From contig JBIOUX010000051.1 in assembly GCA_044867425.1 (NCBI GenBank), positions 10,310-74,309 of the forward strand: a stretch of DNA of 64,000 nucleotides. Direction: 5' to 3'. The stretch is from CAWBJP01 sp044867425 (lineage in GTDB: Bacteria; Actinomycetota; Acidimicrobiia; IMCC26256; BP-133). The notes under the pieces are model-generated. The model saw nothing but the letters and a program-made list of their open reading frames with translations, did no database searches and was not told the origin of the DNA. The position numbers were made by a program, and so were the translations under genes. Shown here in pieces: positions 18,282 to 27,161 of this stretch (position 1 is the first letter of the stretch; the number at the start of each line of letters is the position of its first letter).

Positions 18282-20570
18282 TCAGGCAGCGACCGGAGCG
18301 ACCATCTCTTCGATCATCGCCGCCTCGACGGGCCGGCTGAAGAGGTAGCCCTGGGCGATGTCGCACCCGTGGCGATCCAGGTAGCTCCGCTGGGCGCTGG
18401 TCTCGACCCCCTCGGCCACCACGTCGAGCTTCATGGCGTGGGCCATGGCGATCATGGCGGCCACGATGGGAGCCTCGTCTTCGGGGTCCTCGATCTCGGA
18501 GACGAAGGACCGGTCGATCTTGAGCGTGTGGAAGGGAAAGCCCCGCAGCCGGCTGAGGGCCGAGTAGCCGGTGCCGAAGTCGTCGATGGCGAGCTTGACC
18601 CCCAGCGCCTCCAGCTCGCAGAACACCGGGCGGGTGTCGCTGCCCTGGTCGATGGCCATGCTCTCGGTCACCTCCAGCTCGAGGCGCCCGGGTTCGAGCC
18701 TGGTCCGGCCCAACGTCTCCTCCACCCGTTCGACGACGCTGGACCGCTGGAAGGCTCGGCCGGAGATGTTGACCGCCACCCGTAGCGGCGGCAGGCCGGC
18801 CTCGGTCCAGGTCCGGGCCTGTTCGCAGGCGGTCCGCAGGACCCAGTCATCGAGGGGGACGATGAGACCGGTCTCCTCGGCCATGGGGACGAAGCGGTCG
18901 GGGGTGATCAGCCCGAGGACGGGGTGCGGCCAGCGCGCCAGCGCCTCGACCCCCACGATGTGCCCGGAGGTCAGATCGACCTGGGGCTGGTAGACAACGC
19001 GCAGCTGGCCGGTGTCGATGGCGTGGTGCAGGTCACGCTCCAGCGCCAGCTGGCCCTCGGCCGCCTCGTTCATGTCCAGGGCGTAGACCTCGTAGCAGTT
19101 GCGGCCCCGGTCCTTGGCCCGGTACAAGGCCGTATCGGCGTTCTTCAACAGGACCGCCGGCCGCACGCCGTCGTCCGGCCCGATGGCGATCCCGATGCTG
19201 GGGGTGACGTACAGCTCGTGCCCGTCCAGGACGAACGGGTGCCGGAAGGCGACGAGTATCTTCTCCGCCACGGCCACGGCCTCGCCGGCGGAGCGGATGT
19301 TGGCCAGGAGCAGGGTGAACTCGTCGCCCCCCATCCGGGCCACCGTGTCGGTGGTGCGCACCACGGCGGCGAGGCGACGGGCCACCTGACGGAGCAGCTC
19401 GTTGCCGGCCGGATGCCCGAGGGAGTCGTTGACCCGCTTGAACCGATCGAGGTCGATGAACAGGACAGCGATCTTATGGGCGGACCCCCGCTGCCGCACG
19501 AGGGCGTAATTGACCCGCTCCTCGAAGAGCAGCTGGTTGGGGAGATCGGTCAGGGCGTCGTGGAAGACCTGATGCTTCATCTGGTCGACGAGCCGGGCGT
19601 TCTCCAGCGCCCCTGACCCGACGGCCACGATGGCATCGAGGAGCTTGGCATCCTGGGGCTGGAACGACGGCTCCACACCCCGGCGCTCGCCCACCACCAG
19701 CCAGCGTTCCGGGTGCCCCCGGCCCTTTAGCCGGCTGCCCAACTCGTCGGGGCCCGGCGGAGTCTCGGTAAGGCGGACGTCGCGGCAGCGCAACATCGTT
19801 CGGGCCGAGGAGGTGATGGCTTCTTCGACTTCGGAGGGATCGACCGACTGGGCGTCCAAGGCCGTCTGGAGGAGACCGTCGAGCCGGGCCCGGTCGTGGC
19901 GAGCGCGCAGCGAACCGTCGAGCACGACCTGGAGGACGCCCATGGGGAGCAGGGCGAAGAGCAGGGCCCAGGAGTAAGCGGAACCGGCCAGCCCTCCGAG
20001 CAGCCCGATGGCGATCGTGGCGCACCAGATCAGCAACCGGAACCCCATGCCGTCGCGGACCGACCGCCAGAACGACTGGCCTTCCACCACCGCCAGGACC
20101 GTCCACACCGCGACGCTGTTCACGAGCAGGAAGACGGCCCCACCCAGAACCACGGCCGCCAGTTCTCGGGCGGTGGTCCCACCGTGGGCGCCGGCCAGGC
20201 GGGCGACGGCCACCCCGATCCCCGTCGACGTGACCACCATCCCGGTGTTGAAGGCCACCCTGACCAGCGGCCGGCGTCGTGCCAGACGGCTGACCAGGGC
20301 TGCCGAGCCGAACGCCAGCACGACGCCGAGGGGCGGCAGCAGCAGCGTCATGGCCACCAAGAAGGCCTCGTCGAACTGGAAGGCCTCGGTCTCTTCACCA
20401 CGCAGCACGACGAGGGGGAAGTACCAGCTCAACCCCAGAGCCAACGTGAACGCCGCCAGCTCGCCGATCGGTCCGATGCCCTGATGACGGGCCAACGCCA
20501 CGGTGAGTGCCACCGTGGCGAGGCCCGATCCAACCGCCACCCAGAGGGCGACCTTCAGCTGCTTAGGCAC
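18282..20570 (-). CDS. Membrane GGDEF-EAL cyclic-di-GMP protein (copy 1)
   Basis: 762 residues. N-terminal membrane domain of seven or eight helices (residues 1-220), a GAF-like linker (about 225-330), GGDEF domain with intact GGDEF at 414-418 and an RTTD inhibitory site at 405-408, then an EAL domain with EALARW (542-547), DDFGTGYS and VAEGVET. Both catalytic sets look complete, so it could make and break c-di-GMP. It starts 3 nt after the stop of the subtilisin gene, a tight operon. The membrane domain shares the (D/E)EAFLVAM segment with copy 2, so the two are paralogues. Confidence 0.93.
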   Translation of the reverse strand: MPKQLKVALWVAVGSGLATVALTVALARHQGIGPIGELAAFTLALGLSWYFPLVVLRGEETEAFQFDEAFLVAMTLLLPPLGVVLAFGSAALVSRLARRRPLVRVAFNTGMVVTSTGIGVAVARLAGAHGGTTARELAAVVLGGAVFLLVNSVAVWTVLAVVEGQSFWRSVRDGMGFRLLIWCATIAIGLLGGLAGSAYSWALLFALLPMGVLQVVLDGSLRARHDRARLDGLLQTALDAQSVDPSEVEEAITSSARTMLRCRDVRLTETPPGPDELGSRLKGRGHPERWLVVGERRGVEPSFQPQDAKLLDAIVAVGSGALENARLVDQMKHQVFHDALTDLPNQLLFEERVNYALVRQRGSAHKIAVLFIDLDRFKRVNDSLGHPAGNELLRQVARRLAAVVRTTDTVARMGGDEFTLLLANIRSAGEAVAVAEKILVAFRHPFVLDGHELYVTPSIGIAIGPDDGVRPAVLLKNADTALYRAKDRGRNCYEVYALDMNEAAEGQLALERDLHHAIDTGQLRVVYQPQVDLTSGHIVGVEALARWPHPVLGLITPDRFVPMAEETGLIVPLDDWVLRTACEQARTWTEAGLPPLRVAVNISGRAFQRSSVVERVEETLGRTRLEPGRLELEVTESMAIDQGSDTRPVFCELEALGVKLAIDDFGTGYSALSRLRGFPFHTLKIDRSFVSEIEDPEDEAPIVAAMIAMAHAMKLDVVAEGVETSAQRSYLDRHGCDIAQGYLFSRPVEAAMIEEMVAPVAA

Positions 20571-20573
20571 TCT

Positions 20574-22229
20574 TTACTCCCAGGCCGTCGCATACCAGCT
20601 GTTGCCGTACCAGCTGTTGCCGTACCAGCTGTTGCCGTACCAGGAGTTGCCGTACCAGGAGTTGCCGTACCAGCTGTTGCCGGTCCACTGGCTGACGTAC
20701 CAGCTGTTCCCGTCCCACGTCGACCCGAAGTAGTCGAGAGAGTCGAAGGCGACGTTCTGGGCGGTGATATCGCTGTTGAGGAGCTGGAAGATGGGAGTCA
20801 GCAGGCCGAGGAGCGGGTCGAGCAGCCACCCGGTCTGGATCTGGACGGTGAGGCCGCCCCGGTCGAGCTGGAGGGAGCCGGTGCCCACGGACCGGACGAC
20901 GTTCTGGTTGGCCGAGTCGAATGTGCCGGCATGGGCGGCGGCGTAGGCGTCAAGGGAGCCGCGGCCGTCGACGTTGGGGTTCCCGATGGGGCCGGGAGCG
21001 GCCGTGCCCAGCAGGCGGGCCTTGACCTGGTCGGGGGTGAGGCCCGGCTCCCGCTGGAGGAGCAGTGCCACCGACCCGGCGGTGACGGCGGTGGAGAACG
21101 ACGTGCCCGAGCCCTTGAAGTAGGCGGTGCCGATCCGGGAGCCGGGATAGGCGTCGTCGACCTTGGAGCCGGGGACCCGCAGGCCGATGACGGAGCGACC
21201 CGAGGCGACCAGGTCGGGCTTGACCAGGCCGTTGGCGGCCGTGGGACCCTCACCGGAGTAGCCGGCCATGATGTCGTCGCCCCGGCCGGGGGTGCCCTTG
21301 TCGTCGAGGGCGCCGACGGTGATGACCAGGGGGTCGTCACCCGGCTTGGTGATGGTGCCGGCCCCCGGCCCCCGGTTGGAGGCGGAGACGGTGACGACCA
21401 GGCCCGCGTCCCAGGCCCGCTCCACGGCGGCGTTGAGGGGGCTCAGGTAGTACGACTGGGTGGAGTCCGTACCCAGCGACAGGTTGATGACCCGGATGCC
21501 GTAGTCGTTCTTGAAGGAGACGGCCCACTGGATACCGGCCAGGACGTGGCTGATGTCGCTGGCGCCGTTGCGGCCGGCGATCTTGATCGAGACGATCTTG
21601 GCGTTGGGCGCCACACCCTTGTACGCCCCGTTGGAGGACGCCCCGTTGCCGGCGATGAGGCCGGCCACGAAGGTGCCGTGGCCGAAGCCGTCGTCGAAGG
21701 GGTTCCGGTCCTCCTCGTCGCAGGAGAGGTGGTTCGGGTCCTCGTCACAGGAGAAGTCGATGCCGCCGATGACCCGGCCGGCGAGGTCGGCCACCGGCTC
21801 GACGCCGGTGTCGACCACGGCCACGGTCACCCCGGTGCCGTCAACCCCTTCCGTCCACAGATGGTCGGCGCCCACCACCTTGGGGTAGACGGCCGAGGCG
21901 GAATGCAGCGGCGAGGGATTGGCCTGGAGCTGGACCGTCTCGTCGTTGCTGACGTCGACGACCCCCGGCTGGGCCCGCAGGTCGGCCAGGGCGGCGACCG
22001 GTACGTCGGCGGCGACGCCGTTGACGATCCACAGGTCCTGGGTGACTTCGCCGCCGGCGGCCTCAACAGCCGCCTGGGCGGTGCCGGCATCCGTGGCTTG
22101 GACGATGACGGAAGCCCGAGCTGCTTCGGGTGCGGCGGCCGTGGCCATCGCCCCGCCCGGTACCGCGGCCAGTACCAGCGCGGCGACCGCCAAGGCCAAC
22201 CGCTGCTGCCAACGAGTAAGCGTGCTCAT
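20574..22229 (-). CDS. Secreted S8 subtilisin with GNSWY-repeat tail (copy 1)
   Basis: 551 residues from ATG 22229 with GGGAGGGG upstream. Signal peptide (LALAVAALVLAAVPGGAMA), an I9-like propeptide (about 40-100), then a peptidase S8 domain with Asp140 (VVDTG), His184 (GHGTFVAG), oxyanion Asn285 (SASNRG) and Ser377 (GTSFS). The tail (about 500-551) is ten pentapeptides, mostly GNSWY, with Trp at every fifth position. Exported protease; the tail may attach it to the surface or to itself. It lies directly upstream of a GGDEF-EAL gene, an arrangement repeated next door. Confidence 0.93.
   Translation of the reverse strand: MSTLTRWQQRLALAVAALVLAAVPGGAMATAAAPEAARASVIVQATDAGTAQAAVEAAGGEVTQDLWIVNGVAADVPVAALADLRAQPGVVDVSNDETVQLQANPSPLHSASAVYPKVVGADHLWTEGVDGTGVTVAVVDTGVEPVADLAGRVIGGIDFSCDEDPNHLSCDEEDRNPFDDGFGHGTFVAGLIAGNGASSNGAYKGVAPNAKIVSIKIAGRNGASDISHVLAGIQWAVSFKNDYGIRVINLSLGTDSTQSYYLSPLNAAVERAWDAGLVVTVSASNRGPGAGTITKPGDDPLVITVGALDDKGTPGRGDDIMAGYSGEGPTAANGLVKPDLVASGRSVIGLRVPGSKVDDAYPGSRIGTAYFKGSGTSFSTAVTAGSVALLLQREPGLTPDQVKARLLGTAAPGPIGNPNVDGRGSLDAYAAAHAGTFDSANQNVVRSVGTGSLQLDRGGLTVQIQTGWLLDPLLGLLTPIFQLLNSDITAQNVAFDSLDYFGSTWDGNSWYVSQWTGNSWYGNSWYGNSWYGNSWYGNSWYGNSWYATAWE
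20577..20726 (-). repeat. 15-bp tandem repeat coding GNSWY
   Basis: About ten 15-bp units at the 3' end of the subtilisin gene. Several consecutive units read CTGTTGCCGTACCAG on the plus strand, two with GAGTTGCCGTACCAG. Near-identity at DNA level suggests recent unit expansion or slippage. Confidence 0.9.
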
Positions 22230-22417
22230 GGGTGCCCCTCCCGTATCTCGCCCGCCTTCGATCGCCCATGATCGGGAGTGACCCCAACGCGCTCCATAGC
22301 CCGTTGGAACCAGGTGGTGGCTATTTCCGCGGTTCGGACGGCAGAGTTGTCGACGGATGCACGGGTTGTCCGTCCCCCGGCCGGCGGAGCCCGGGGCGGT
22401 TCCGAGGTCCGGATCGG

Positions 22418-25189
22418 CTACCGGAGGTTGCCCACGACCTCCTGGGCCCCCCGGGTTCGGGGTGTTCCTGACGAGAGCATGAGCTCGACGGCGGCCGCCG
22501 GCTGGGGCCGGGCGAAGTGGTACCCCTGGGCCAGGGGGCAGTCGAGGTCACGCAAACGCCACAACTGGCTGTCGGTCTCGACCCCTTCGGCCACCGCCTG
22601 GATCCCGATGGCGGCGGCCAGCCGGATGACGGAACGGACGATCTCGGTGTCGACGGTGTTGTCGTCGGCCAGGCCGAGGATGAAGGACCGGTCGATCTTG
22701 ACGAAGTCGATGGGGAACCGCTGCAGGTAGCTGAGCGAGGAGTACCCAGTGCCGAAGTCGTCGATCGACACCGACACGCCCAGGGCGTGGAGCTTGCCCA
22801 GGGTGACGGTCGCCGAATCGACGTCCTCCACCATGACGCCCTCGGTCACCTCCATGCAGAGCTGCTTGGGCCGGAGGCCGAATCGGGCCACGGCGGCGCC
22901 GACCTGATCGGCGAGGTCGGGCTGGCGGAACTGGCGGGGCGACAGATTGACGGAAACGGTGAGCGAGCCGGCTTCGGGGCAGGTCTGCTCCCAGGTCTTG
23001 ACCTGCCGGCAGGCCTCCTCCAGCACCCACTGGCCCAGGGTCAGGATGAGACCGCTCTCCTCGGCCAGGGGGATGAACTCGGCCGGGGGCACCGGACCCC
23101 GGGTCGGGTGGTTCCACCGCAGCAGGGCCTCGAGGCCCACGATGCGGCCGTCCTCCACCGAGACGATGGGCTGATAGTGCAGCTCGAGCTCGTCGCGGTC
23201 GAGGGCGCCCCGGAGCTCGATCTCCAGGTCCAGGCGCCGGAGCTGGGCGGGGTCGGACTCGGGACGGGACACCTCGAAGCAGGCCTTGCCCCGGGCCTTG
23301 GCCCGGTACATGGCCACGTCCCCCTCCCGGAGGCACTCGTCCGGGTCGTTGGGGAAGCGGTCCCCGATGACCACCCCGATGCTGCAGGAGATGGCCAGCT
23401 CCCGGCCGGCGACCTGGAAGGGATGCCCGATGGCGTCGAGGAGTCGCTGGGCGACATTCAGGGCGTCGTCCTCGCTGTCCAGGTCCTCGATGAGGGCGAC
23501 GAACTCGTCGCCGCCGAAGCGAGCCAGCGTGTCTCCGGCCCGGAGGGTCTCGGCCAGCCGGGCGCTGACCCGGAGGAGGAGCTCGTCACCGACGTGGTGC
23601 CCGAGGCTGTCGTTGACGACCTTGAACCGGTCGAGGTCGATGTACAGGAGGGCGTACAGAGCACCGGTACGGGCCATCCGGGCCTGGGCGTGGCTCATCC
23701 GGTCGAGGAACAGGGCCCGGTTGGGAAGGCCGGTCAGGGCGTCGTGGAAGGCCTGGTGGCGCAACTGCTGCTCGAAGCTCTTGCGCTCGGTGATGTCCCG
23801 GAAGGCGACGACGGCGCCCACCACCTGCCCGTCCCGGATGACGGGCGATGTGGTGTAGGCCACCGGCAGGACCGACCCGTCCTTGCAGGTGAACATCCCG
23901 TCGTCGTCCTTGGCGGTGAGACCGCCGGAGAGGGGCAGCGCCAGGTGGCAGTCGGCCGGCGAGCGGACTCCCGCCTCGTGGGCGTGGAAGGCCTGGTGCG
24001 GGGTGAGGCCGAGAAGATCCCTCTCGCTCCAACCCAGCTTGACCTCGACGGCGGGGTTGACGAACTCGATCCGTCCCTCCCGGTCCAGGGCGACCACGCC
24101 CTCGCCGAGGCTGGCGGTGATGGTCCGCACCTGCTCGAAGAGCGTGGCGTTGGACAAGGCGTTGGAGGCGACGGACGCCACTGCCCGCAGCAGGAACTCG
24201 TCATCGTGGCCCCACTCCCCGCCGCCCACCCGGTCCCCCACCTCGAGAGCGGTGTGGTCGTCGAGCGAGACGTGCAGGGTCCCCCGGGAGGGCCGCGTGC
24301 CGGTGGGCACGAGCTTGACCGTCCCGGCGTCGAGCAGGGTGTAGGTGGCGCGGACGAGCTGTTCCCGGACCAGGGTGGAATCGGTGGTGTCACGGATGGC
24401 CGACGTGGCGCGGTAGAGCTTCTCCATCTGCCGACGCTGCCGGTACTGCCGGAAGGAGCGGCTGCAGGTCACCTGGAGCATGGCGATGGGGAGGGTGGCG
24501 ACCGGTAGCATCCACGACCGGCCCTCGATGGCGACGGCGATGAGGACACCGCCGGCCAGGGAGCTGACCCAGGTCGTCACCCGGATCCCGAGCCCCTCGA
24601 TGAGGCCCGATCGGAAGGGCGTGCTCTGGACCACGCTCATGATGAGGGAGACGGCCAGCATCGACAGCACGGAGTAGATGAACACGCCGCCGGCGGCGGC
24701 GGCGATGGCCCGGTCCGTCAGATGACCGCCTCCCACCCCGAGCCCGTGGGCCACCGTGGCGCCGATGGCGACCGAAGCCATCAGCTCCCCGGTGTTGAAG
24801 AGCGTCTTCATCCAGCCCCGGCGATGCCAGAGCTGGCCGATGGCCACGGCGATGCCGAGTCCGGCCACGACCGCGGGAACGCTGAGTTGGACGACCATGG
24901 CGACGAGGAACGCTTCCTCCAGGTGGAGGTTCTCGCCCTCCCCCTCGTGGGAGAGGCGGACGGGCATGACCTGGAGGACGGCCATGGCCCCCACCAGCAG
25001 GAGGGCGAGGGGAAGGTCCGACCAGGGGTCGCGGCTGGCGAGGAGCGAAGCGGCGAAGGCGACCAGCCCGGCAATGCCGGCCAGGACACAGAGCGCGGCC
25101 ACCAGGCGGACGTTCGGTCCGCCGGCGCGGGAGACAGCGGCCTCAGTCGAGGCCGCTGCTCCTTCTGTCGCTCGGTTCTGGCTGATCAA
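22418..25189 (-). CDS. Membrane PAS-GGDEF-EAL cyclic-di-GMP protein (copy 2)
   Basis: 923 residues from a TTG start at 25189. Membrane domain (about 28-245) related to copy 1, a linker, a PAS domain (about 355-470, ending VAFRDITERK), GGDEF at 559-563 with RAGD I-site at 550-553, and an EAL domain (EALLRW at 687-692, DDFGTGYSSLS, VAEGVET). All catalytic motifs are present. Compared with copy 1 it has gained, or kept, the PAS sensor. It follows the second subtilisin gene by 48 nt on the same strand. Confidence 0.93.
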   Translation of the reverse strand: MISQNRATEGAAASTEAAVSRAGGPNVRLVAALCVLAGIAGLVAFAASLLASRDPWSDLPLALLLVGAMAVLQVMPVRLSHEGEGENLHLEEAFLVAMVVQLSVPAVVAGLGIAVAIGQLWHRRGWMKTLFNTGELMASVAIGATVAHGLGVGGGHLTDRAIAAAAGGVFIYSVLSMLAVSLIMSVVQSTPFRSGLIEGLGIRVTTWVSSLAGGVLIAVAIEGRSWMLPVATLPIAMLQVTCSRSFRQYRQRRQMEKLYRATSAIRDTTDSTLVREQLVRATYTLLDAGTVKLVPTGTRPSRGTLHVSLDDHTALEVGDRVGGGEWGHDDEFLLRAVASVASNALSNATLFEQVRTITASLGEGVVALDREGRIEFVNPAVEVKLGWSERDLLGLTPHQAFHAHEAGVRSPADCHLALPLSGGLTAKDDDGMFTCKDGSVLPVAYTTSPVIRDGQVVGAVVAFRDITERKSFEQQLRHQAFHDALTGLPNRALFLDRMSHAQARMARTGALYALLYIDLDRFKVVNDSLGHHVGDELLLRVSARLAETLRAGDTLARFGGDEFVALIEDLDSEDDALNVAQRLLDAIGHPFQVAGRELAISCSIGVVIGDRFPNDPDECLREGDVAMYRAKARGKACFEVSRPESDPAQLRRLDLEIELRGALDRDELELHYQPIVSVEDGRIVGLEALLRWNHPTRGPVPPAEFIPLAEESGLILTLGQWVLEEACRQVKTWEQTCPEAGSLTVSVNLSPRQFRQPDLADQVGAAVARFGLRPKQLCMEVTEGVMVEDVDSATVTLGKLHALGVSVSIDDFGTGYSSLSYLQRFPIDFVKIDRSFILGLADDNTVDTEIVRSVIRLAAAIGIQAVAEGVETDSQLWRLRDLDCPLAQGYHFARPQPAAAVELMLSSGTPRTRGAQEVVGNLR

Positions 25190-25237
25190 CGTCTCTCTTC
25201 TCGCCTTCGGATCGATGTCCCGGTCGGGCGGGGCGGT

Positions 25238-26968
25238 TTAGAACCAGTAACTGCCGAGCCACTCCAGGACAGAGGGCTCGTAGGCCCAGGTGCTCCCGGC
25301 CCAGGACGAACCCGCCCAGGACGAACCCGCCCACGACGAACCCGCCCACAGCAGGCTCGCCCACGACGAACCCGCCCAGGACGAACCGGCCCACGACGAA
25401 CCCGCCCACAGCAGGCTCGCCCATGACGAACCCGCCCACGACGAACCCGCCCACGAGCTGCCGTTCCACTGGCTACCGGCCCACGAGCTGCCGGCCCACG
25501 ACGAACCGGCCCACGACGAACCGGCCCACGACGAACCGGCCCACGAGCTGCCGGCCCACGAGCTGCCGGCCCACGAGCTGCCGGCCCAGGAGGACCCGAG
25601 GAAGCGCCGCTCGAACCCGTTCGGGCCACCCCCACCCTCGGCGCCGCGCACGCCGGCGTTGGCCGCCGTGGTGTCGGAGCTCATGGTGGCGGCGTAGGCG
25701 TCGAGCTCACCGGAACCCTGGGCCGCCGGATCGGCGCCGGCGAGAGGACGGGCGGTGGACACCAGCCGGTGCTTGATCTGGTCCGGGTTGAGCGACCAGG
25801 TCCGGTCGATGACGAGGGCGGCAGCCCCGGCCACGATGGGAGCCGAGAACGAGGTTCCCGACCCCTTGAAGTAGGCGCCGTCGATCCTGGCTTCGGGATG
25901 GGCGGTGTCGATCGTCGATCCACTCGCCCGGGTCGAGACCACCGACTTGCCGGAGGCGACGAGGTCGGGCTTGGCCAGGCCGTCAAAGGCGGTAGGGCCG
26001 ACGCTGGAGAAGGCGGCGACCGCGTCGTCCCCGATGGCCGTCGTGGTGCGGTCGTCGTGGGCGCCGACGGTGATCACGAGCGGGTCGTCGCCCGGCTTGT
26101 TGATGCTGCCGGGGCTGGTCCCCTGGTTGCCGGCGGCCGTCACCACGGTGACTCCGGAGTTCCACACCCGCTCCACGGCCAGGTTGATCGGGTCGGTCAG
26201 ATAGCTCTGGGTGGATGCCGTGCCCAGGGACAGGTTGACGACCCGGATGCCGAAGGCGTCCTTGAACGTCGCCACCCATTCCAGCGCCGCCAGCAGGCGG
26301 AGGAGGTCCGTGCTGCCGTCGGCGCCGGCGATCTTGACCGACACCAGGTGGGCGCCGGGCGCCACGCCCCGGACCCCGCCGTTCGAGGCGGTGCCCTGGC
26401 CGGCGATGAGTCCGGCCACGAAGGTGCCGTGGCCGTAGCTGTCGATGTTGTTCTGCTCGGAGGTGAAGTCGACGGCCTGGACGACCTTGCCGGCCAGGTC
26501 GCCGGTGGCGTTGACACCGGTGTCGATGAGGGCAACGCCGATGCCTTCGCCGGTGTAGCCCTGGCTCCACGTCTCGGAGGCCCGGGTGGCGTCGGTGTAC
26601 ACGGCGCTGGCGACGCCGCTGTTCTCGCCGTACTGGCCGCTCAGCTTGACGGAGCGGTTGACGGTGACGTTCTTCACCCCCGGGGCGGCTTGGAGGGAAG
26701 CCAGCTGGGCGGAGGGGATGGTGGCGGCGAAGCCGTCAACGATGGCCAGCGGCTGGCCGGTCTCGCCGCCCAGGCGCTCGACGGCGTCCTCGGCGGCGGT
26801 GTCGGCGGGGTTCCACTCCTGAACCACCACCTGCACCAAGGACGGTGCGGCGACCGCCGGGGACACACCGGAACCGGCGGCCAGCAGCGCCATGACCAGG
26901 GTCATGACCAGGGCCAGCACGGGCCCGCGGACGGTGGGGAAGCGTCGGCGCACAGCGGTGGAAAACAT
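25238..26968 (-). CDS. Secreted S8 subtilisin with GSSWA-repeat tail (copy 2)
   Basis: 576 residues from ATG 26968 (GGAG upstream); the longer frame upstream is leader sequence. Signal peptide (VLALVMTLVMALLAAGSGVSPAVA), propeptide, S8 domain with Asp149, His180, oxyanion Asn281 and Ser373 (GTSFSAP). The tail is about 21 pentapeptides, mainly GSSWA with SLLWA, GSQWN and GSTWA variants, ending EWLGSYWF. Paralogue of the 20574-22229 protease, but the repeat sequence and number differ, so the tails evolved separately after duplication. Confidence 0.93.
   Translation of the reverse strand: MFSTAVRRRFPTVRGPVLALVMTLVMALLAAGSGVSPAVAAPSLVQVVVQEWNPADTAAEDAVERLGGETGQPLAIVDGFAATIPSAQLASLQAAPGVKNVTVNRSVKLSGQYGENSGVASAVYTDATRASETWSQGYTGEGIGVALIDTGVNATGDLAGKVVQAVDFTSEQNNIDSYGHGTFVAGLIAGQGTASNGGVRGVAPGAHLVSVKIAGADGSTDLLRLLAALEWVATFKDAFGIRVVNLSLGTASTQSYLTDPINLAVERVWNSGVTVVTAAGNQGTSPGSINKPGDDPLVITVGAHDDRTTTAIGDDAVAAFSSVGPTAFDGLAKPDLVASGKSVVSTRASGSTIDTAHPEARIDGAYFKGSGTSFSAPIVAGAAALVIDRTWSLNPDQIKHRLVSTARPLAGADPAAQGSGELDAYAATMSSDTTAANAGVRGAEGGGGPNGFERRFLGSSWAGSSWAGSSWAGSSWAGSSWAGSSWAGSSWAGSSWAGSQWNGSSWAGSSWAGSSWASLLWAGSSWAGSSWAGSSWASLLWAGSSWAGSSWAGSSWAGSTWAYEPSVLEWLGSYWF
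25283..25597 (-). repeat. 15-bp tandem repeat coding GSSWA
   Basis: About 21 units of 15 bp. On the plus strand they read as variants of GCCCACGACGAACCC, GCCCAGGACGAACCC and GCCCACGAGCTGCCG. Blocks of one variant lie together, a sign of local amplification or conversion. Confidence 0.9.
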
Positions 26969-26994
26969 CAAGGCACTCCAATTCGGCGGGAAGG

Positions 26995-27070
26995 GCGAAT
27001 AGGGAAAGCGGGGACAATCTCCTGTCGACCGGGCCCCGTCGGGTCTTGATGGTTCGAAAGGCCTATTCGC
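26995..27070 (-). other. Structured leader of subtilisin copy 2
   Basis: A perfect 9-bp inverted repeat (GCGAATAGG at 26995-27003, CCTATTCGC at 27062-27070) encloses 58 nt with further short GC stems, 27 nt upstream of the ATG. Could be a regulatory RNA structure. It does not match the c-di-GMP-I or -II riboswitch consensus that I know. Confidence 0.35.
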
Positions 27071-27147
27071 GCCTGACGTGGCCAAGCCGGGAATGGCGCG
27101 GAAGGACTAGGAAATCCCTACCTGGTGGTGTCGCCCAGGGGAGCGAG

Positions 27148-27153
27148 TAAGGT
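27148..27153 (+). promoter_or_regulatory. -10 box of the propeller gene
   Basis: TAAGGT, 8 nt before the ATG at 27162, with no ribosome-binding site between: geometry of a leaderless transcript. Nearby 27108-27120 (TAGGAAATCCCTA) is a TAGG/CCTA inverted repeat between the two divergent genes. Confidence 0.35.
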
Positions 27154-27161
27154 CCCCGCTC

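Noticed and set aside
22230..22417. c-di-GMP riboswitch before subtilisin copy 1
   Set aside because: Some short stems are present, but the conserved GEMM core sequences are not; not supportable by eye.
20577..25597. CRISPR-like tandem arrays
   Set aside because: Units are contiguous 15-bp codons in frame with subtilisin genes; there are no spacers and no cas genes.
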